Source: Rostratula benghalensis (taxonomy: Eukaryota; Chordata; Aves; Charadriiformes; Rostratulidae). Taken from it: DNA of 64,000 bases. A program made the translations under genes and the position numbers. How positions within the stretch are numbered: the first letter of the stretch is position 1; each line of letters starts with the position of its first letter. This document shows positions 60,701-64,000 of this stretch, piece by piece. Location: positions 1,129,126-1,193,125 of the forward strand of contig VXAI01000018.1 of assembly GCA_013399305.1 (NCBI GenBank), read 5' to 3'. The notes under the pieces are model-generated. The model saw only the letters and a program-made list of their open reading frames with translations, was not told where the DNA came from and did no database searches.

Positions 60701-63090
60701 GGCATTTAGACGTGCTGAATGGGGTGTTGGAACCACATTTTTGGAGTTCAGTCTCTTTTAAGTCAAGATGCACCGCTGGATAAGAGGTTTACATAGAATT
60801 ACTTTAGCCCTTTATAATAAACACGGGACCGAGTCATTGCTGCCTGTGCCAGGTATCCGTTGTAGCACCTGGGAGAGATGCAGACTTCCCAAAAGATGTG
60901 AGGAAATGCAAGTGCAACTGCAGGACACTTCTGTACTTTGGTCCATGCGCTCAAGACCCTGTGCAGACCCTTCTGTTAGGTTTTAAATGTGTATTTATTT
61001 GAGTATCAGCTTGGCCAGGAAAGCTACGGGGCTTGTGCATTATAACTGCTTGTGCGTGGGCAAAACCTGAGGAGCAGAAGAGTGTGTTCACACAACATCT
61101 ATTGCTTTCTTGGTTGGGAACATCAGGAATTAATTTCATGTGCACTACGTATTGAGAACTTCTGCTCTGGGATAAGATTATCGAGTCTTTTTATTATTAT
61201 TATAATTATATATTTTTTTTTAAACTGGAAAATTCTGGTTTATTTCTGTATTCACATGGGATTGCCTCCAAATAATTAACTTCTACAAGATCAAGCACAG
61301 TAATGTTTATATGGAGAAAAATATTTTGGGTATTTTTGATACATATGCTGGCAGTGAGGCGAGGAAGTGGAAAAAATGATTCAGCAGGGAGATGGGGAAC
61401 CGCCAGGGGGACAAGGGAGAGGGGCTGTGGTGAGGTCAGCTCGGCCACAGTCACACCCTGGGCACATCTGTCAAAAGATGATGACAGATTGTGAAGCATT
61501 GTCATTATGGAACTGAAGTGGTCCTGGTTTATAAACCTCATTAAAATTATCCCTGTCCACCTTTCTCTGGAGCATCTTCTCTGGCCAGAGAGATGCTATG
61601 GGGTCTCCCACCCATTTGACCCAGAGGGGCTTTCGGTGATTTCTGGAGTTGGCTGCTCTTCCCACGATTGCCAGTTTGTTCCTGATCCCTGGGAGTGAGA
61701 GGTTATTGACAGTGGGTACCAGCCTAACATAAAGCAAAGGTTAGCAGTTCATAACTACTTTTTTCCCCTAAATATAGGAGGAAATTGCTGGCAATGGTGA
61801 ACTATAGATGTTTTAATGGCAAGTGCTTTTACTTCCTGGCTTACTTATTTGTAAATTTTATTTTAATTAGTGCATCGCCTTGGAAATGTGTTAATCACTA
61901 ATCCATAGGTTCAAGCAGCTCTTTTCTTTTTGGGCTGGTGCATACTTTTAATGCACTGAGCTGCTTGTGTGGGCGAGAAGCTTACTTTTTACATATTTTA
62001 TGGAAGGCACAAAGTCTCAAAGGTGTTTTATGTGGCAAGCTAAAGATGTAATTTAATAACAACAAATAGTTGAGAGGTTATTCGGGGAAATTTTGCCTCT
62101 GTACAGAAATGTTGAAGAATGTAATGGAAAATCCAAATTACCTATGCATGGCACGTTGCTTTCTGTTGACCCCCCAAAAAAGGACGAGCCTCTGGCTTTA
62201 TTTCATTTGAGTGTTCTTTTTCTGGGAGAGTCTGATCCTAAAGTCTTTGCTTTTCCCTGCTGGATTTCTGTAGTTTTCCTGCAGTTGCTGGCTGTGGAAC
62301 ATCTTCCACTGCTTCCACTGGTACGTGGCTTTCAGGAGAGGTTTTCAGAGGTGCTTCAGGGGGTTGGACCTACTGACCACTTGCACATTCTGGTTGTGGT
62401 TGTAACAAACCACCTTTCTCCAGAGAAGGAACTTTTTTTTGTTCTTTCCAAAAGCCCGTGTGCCGAGAGACTTACTGAAAAGTCAAATTTCAGCGGGGGT
62501 TGGGGTGGGGAATAAATCTGATGTTTTAAAAGTGTCTATAGGCATTTTCTGCTCCCAGCAGCTATCTCCTTCTTGGCACTGAGTTGGAAAAGAGAAGGCT
62601 GGAGGCAAACCCTCCTGGCAGCTTGTGGGAACTCGTGGTTCTGCCCTCCATCCTCTGAAATAACACCTGCATCACGCTCCAGCTCCTAGTGCCGTCCAGT
62701 AAAGCAGTTACACCTCACAAAGGAGGGGGATTATATAGGAAATGTAAAATGGTTCCTAGCAGAAGTGGCATGAAATGTCATTACAGGGGAGGTGGGGTAG
62801 GTGGAGGTGTGTGGGGGAACCAAGGGATGGGGAGACCCCTCTTCTGTCCCAACTGACGGTGTTGATTTGATAGAGTGTGGATTTAATACAGCACATTAGC
62901 CACGTCACATCTTTGTGGGTTGGTTTTTTTTTTTTTTGTGCTCCTTTCCTCCCTTAAGTTGTGCCATGTCTTTATGAGACTTTCTGCTCTGATCTCTCAC
63001 GTCCTTGGTATTTCCACAGCGTTCAGCATAACTGAGTCCCAGACATGGACAAACTGCCGCCCAAACAAAAAATACTGGGGTTTTGGTGGG
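57712..63090 (+). other. LMF1 downstream intron, partly pyrimidine-rich
   Basis: No gene recognised. From about 58130 to 58800 the + strand is strongly C+T rich, and an open frame of 128 codons there is proline- and leucine-rich only because of that bias. A (TTTA)n repeat lies at 59904-59932 and an ATT-rich stretch at 61188-61220. Confidence 0.45.
59904..59932 (+). repeat. (TTTA)n tetranucleotide repeat
   Basis: Slightly interrupted TTTA units over about 29 bases. Confidence 0.9.
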
Positions 63091-63118
63091 TTTTTTCTTT
63101 TTTTTTTTTTTTTTTTTG
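63091..63118 (+). repeat. Poly-T tract
   Basis: A T run of about 18 preceded by TTTTTTC, upstream of an exon-like segment at 63195. Confidence 0.9.
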
Positions 63119-63939
63119 TGCAAAAGCATTTGGGATGAGCGAGCGGGACAGCGCTGAGCTCACTCTCACCTTCTTGTTTGCTCTTTCTTGGCAGCGGGAT
63201 GCTCAGGACTGGGCTCAGGCGGTTGGAATAATCCGTAAAAACACTGGGCAAAAATTTGTGGCAGGTTACGGGGGCCTGGGCAGTGGCTCCGTGTAAGGGA
63301 GCTGCACGGCTTTGCTCCGCATTGCAAATCCGAATCATTTAAATACTTGGGTAGGCAGAGACGTGCCTGGGGGTGGCCTCATCCCCAACATTGCTCTTTT
63401 GCTCTCTGAATTTCTTGTGGACAGTCGCGTTCGCTTTAGTTTGTCCTTGATTTAAGTACGGCTGGGAAGGCAGCTCGGGCTGTATTTAATAACAAGTCCT
63501 TCAACACAGAGAGGTGCAGAAAGTAATTTGTCCCCTTGCCAAGCACCAGAAAGAATGGGCATTTTGTTCTTCGCTTCACGGTGATTTTACCTGGGTGTAT
63601 TATGGAAAGAGAGAAAGACTTGTGCTACTGTTACCCTGCACGCTGTGTTGATTTATTGAAATTGGAGCCTGCAAGTGTGAGTCGCGAGGTACGTTCTGAC
63701 ACGGAATTTCTAGGAGAAATATACAATTGGCCTGGTTATTATTTTTTCCCCCTCCTCCGTTCGCTTGGGCATCTTTCCAGCTTTTGCACTATGGAACAAG
63801 ACTTTAAATTAGTCTTGAATTTTTAACACAATGCAGCTTTGCCTTCATATTCCCAGGGTTTTGTTAATAAAGCGTCTGAGCTGGCGTTCTTGTTTCATCT
63901 CCATCACTTTGCTCACCTGCTCTGAAAGAGTTTATCCTC
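63119..63939 (+). other. LMF1 downstream intron with an exon-like segment
   Basis: Bases 63195-63292 are preceded by a good pyrimidine tract and GCAG, stay open for 33 codons, and reach a GTAAGG donor-like site. The peptide matches no LMF1 segment or family I recognise. The remainder is unremarkable. Confidence 0.35.
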
Positions 63940-64000
63940 CTTTTTTTTCTTTTTTTTTTCTTTTTTTTCTTTTTCTGGGGTGTGGGTGTTTTTTTTTTGA
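63940..64000 (+). repeat. T-rich low-complexity tract at the window edge
   Basis: T runs separated by single C, then GGGGTGTGGGTG and a final T run. It continues to the window end. Confidence 0.9.

Overview
This window looks like ordinary vertebrate nuclear DNA, most likely from a bird. Seven fragments of CR1 non-LTR retrotransposons carry the avian-type 3' end: a segment related to TTGGACT-GATGATCTTTAAGGTCCCTTCCAA, followed by a short ATTCTRTG-type tail. There are no tRNA, rRNA, CRISPR or operon-like structures. Crocodilians and turtles also carry CR1, so 'bird' is an inference from CR1 type and abundance, not proof.

Only one coding segment can be supported. It is a 66-base internal exon at 21088-21153 (+) with a strong polypyrimidine tract, AG acceptor and GTGAGC donor. 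Its 22 codons match a highly conserved part of lipase maturation factor 1 (LMF1), an endoplasmic-reticulum membrane protein needed for lipoprotein lipase, hepatic lipase and endothelial lipase to fold. I looked for conserved stretches of the neighbouring LMF1 exons and found none. The most economical reading is that 1-21087 and 21154-64000 are parts of two very large LMF1 introns.

Layout: 1-21087 is upstream intron with four CR1 pieces (978-1080, 6075-6331, 14837-14958, 19111-19490), a CpG-island-like patch (about 6660-7090), a TA microsatellite and assorted homopolymers. The exon follows. 21154-64000 is downstream intron with three more CR1 pieces. The longest (35611-36427, antisense to LMF1) keeps a recognisable reverse-transcriptase ORF2 tail broken by one frameshift and one stop codon. 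The downstream intron also holds an assembly gap of 174 N (42689-42862), a head-to-head telomere-like palindrome next to two perfect hairpins (48983-49160), a G-rich/pyrimidine-rich cluster (about 56850-57460), a 13-bp perfect hairpin (57679-57711) and simple repeats.

I found no previously undescribed multi-gene system. Open frames of 60-240 codons occur throughout both strands. They look like chance frames or retrotransposon remnants: they overlap on opposite strands, lack family resemblance and have no consistent splice structure. The most useful leads are the CpG-rich patch as a possible internal promoter, several exon-like segments with good splice signals, the inverted-repeat cluster near 49 kb, and AT-rich blocks that resemble conserved regulatory DNA, which would fit the known LMF1-SOX8 neighbourhood.
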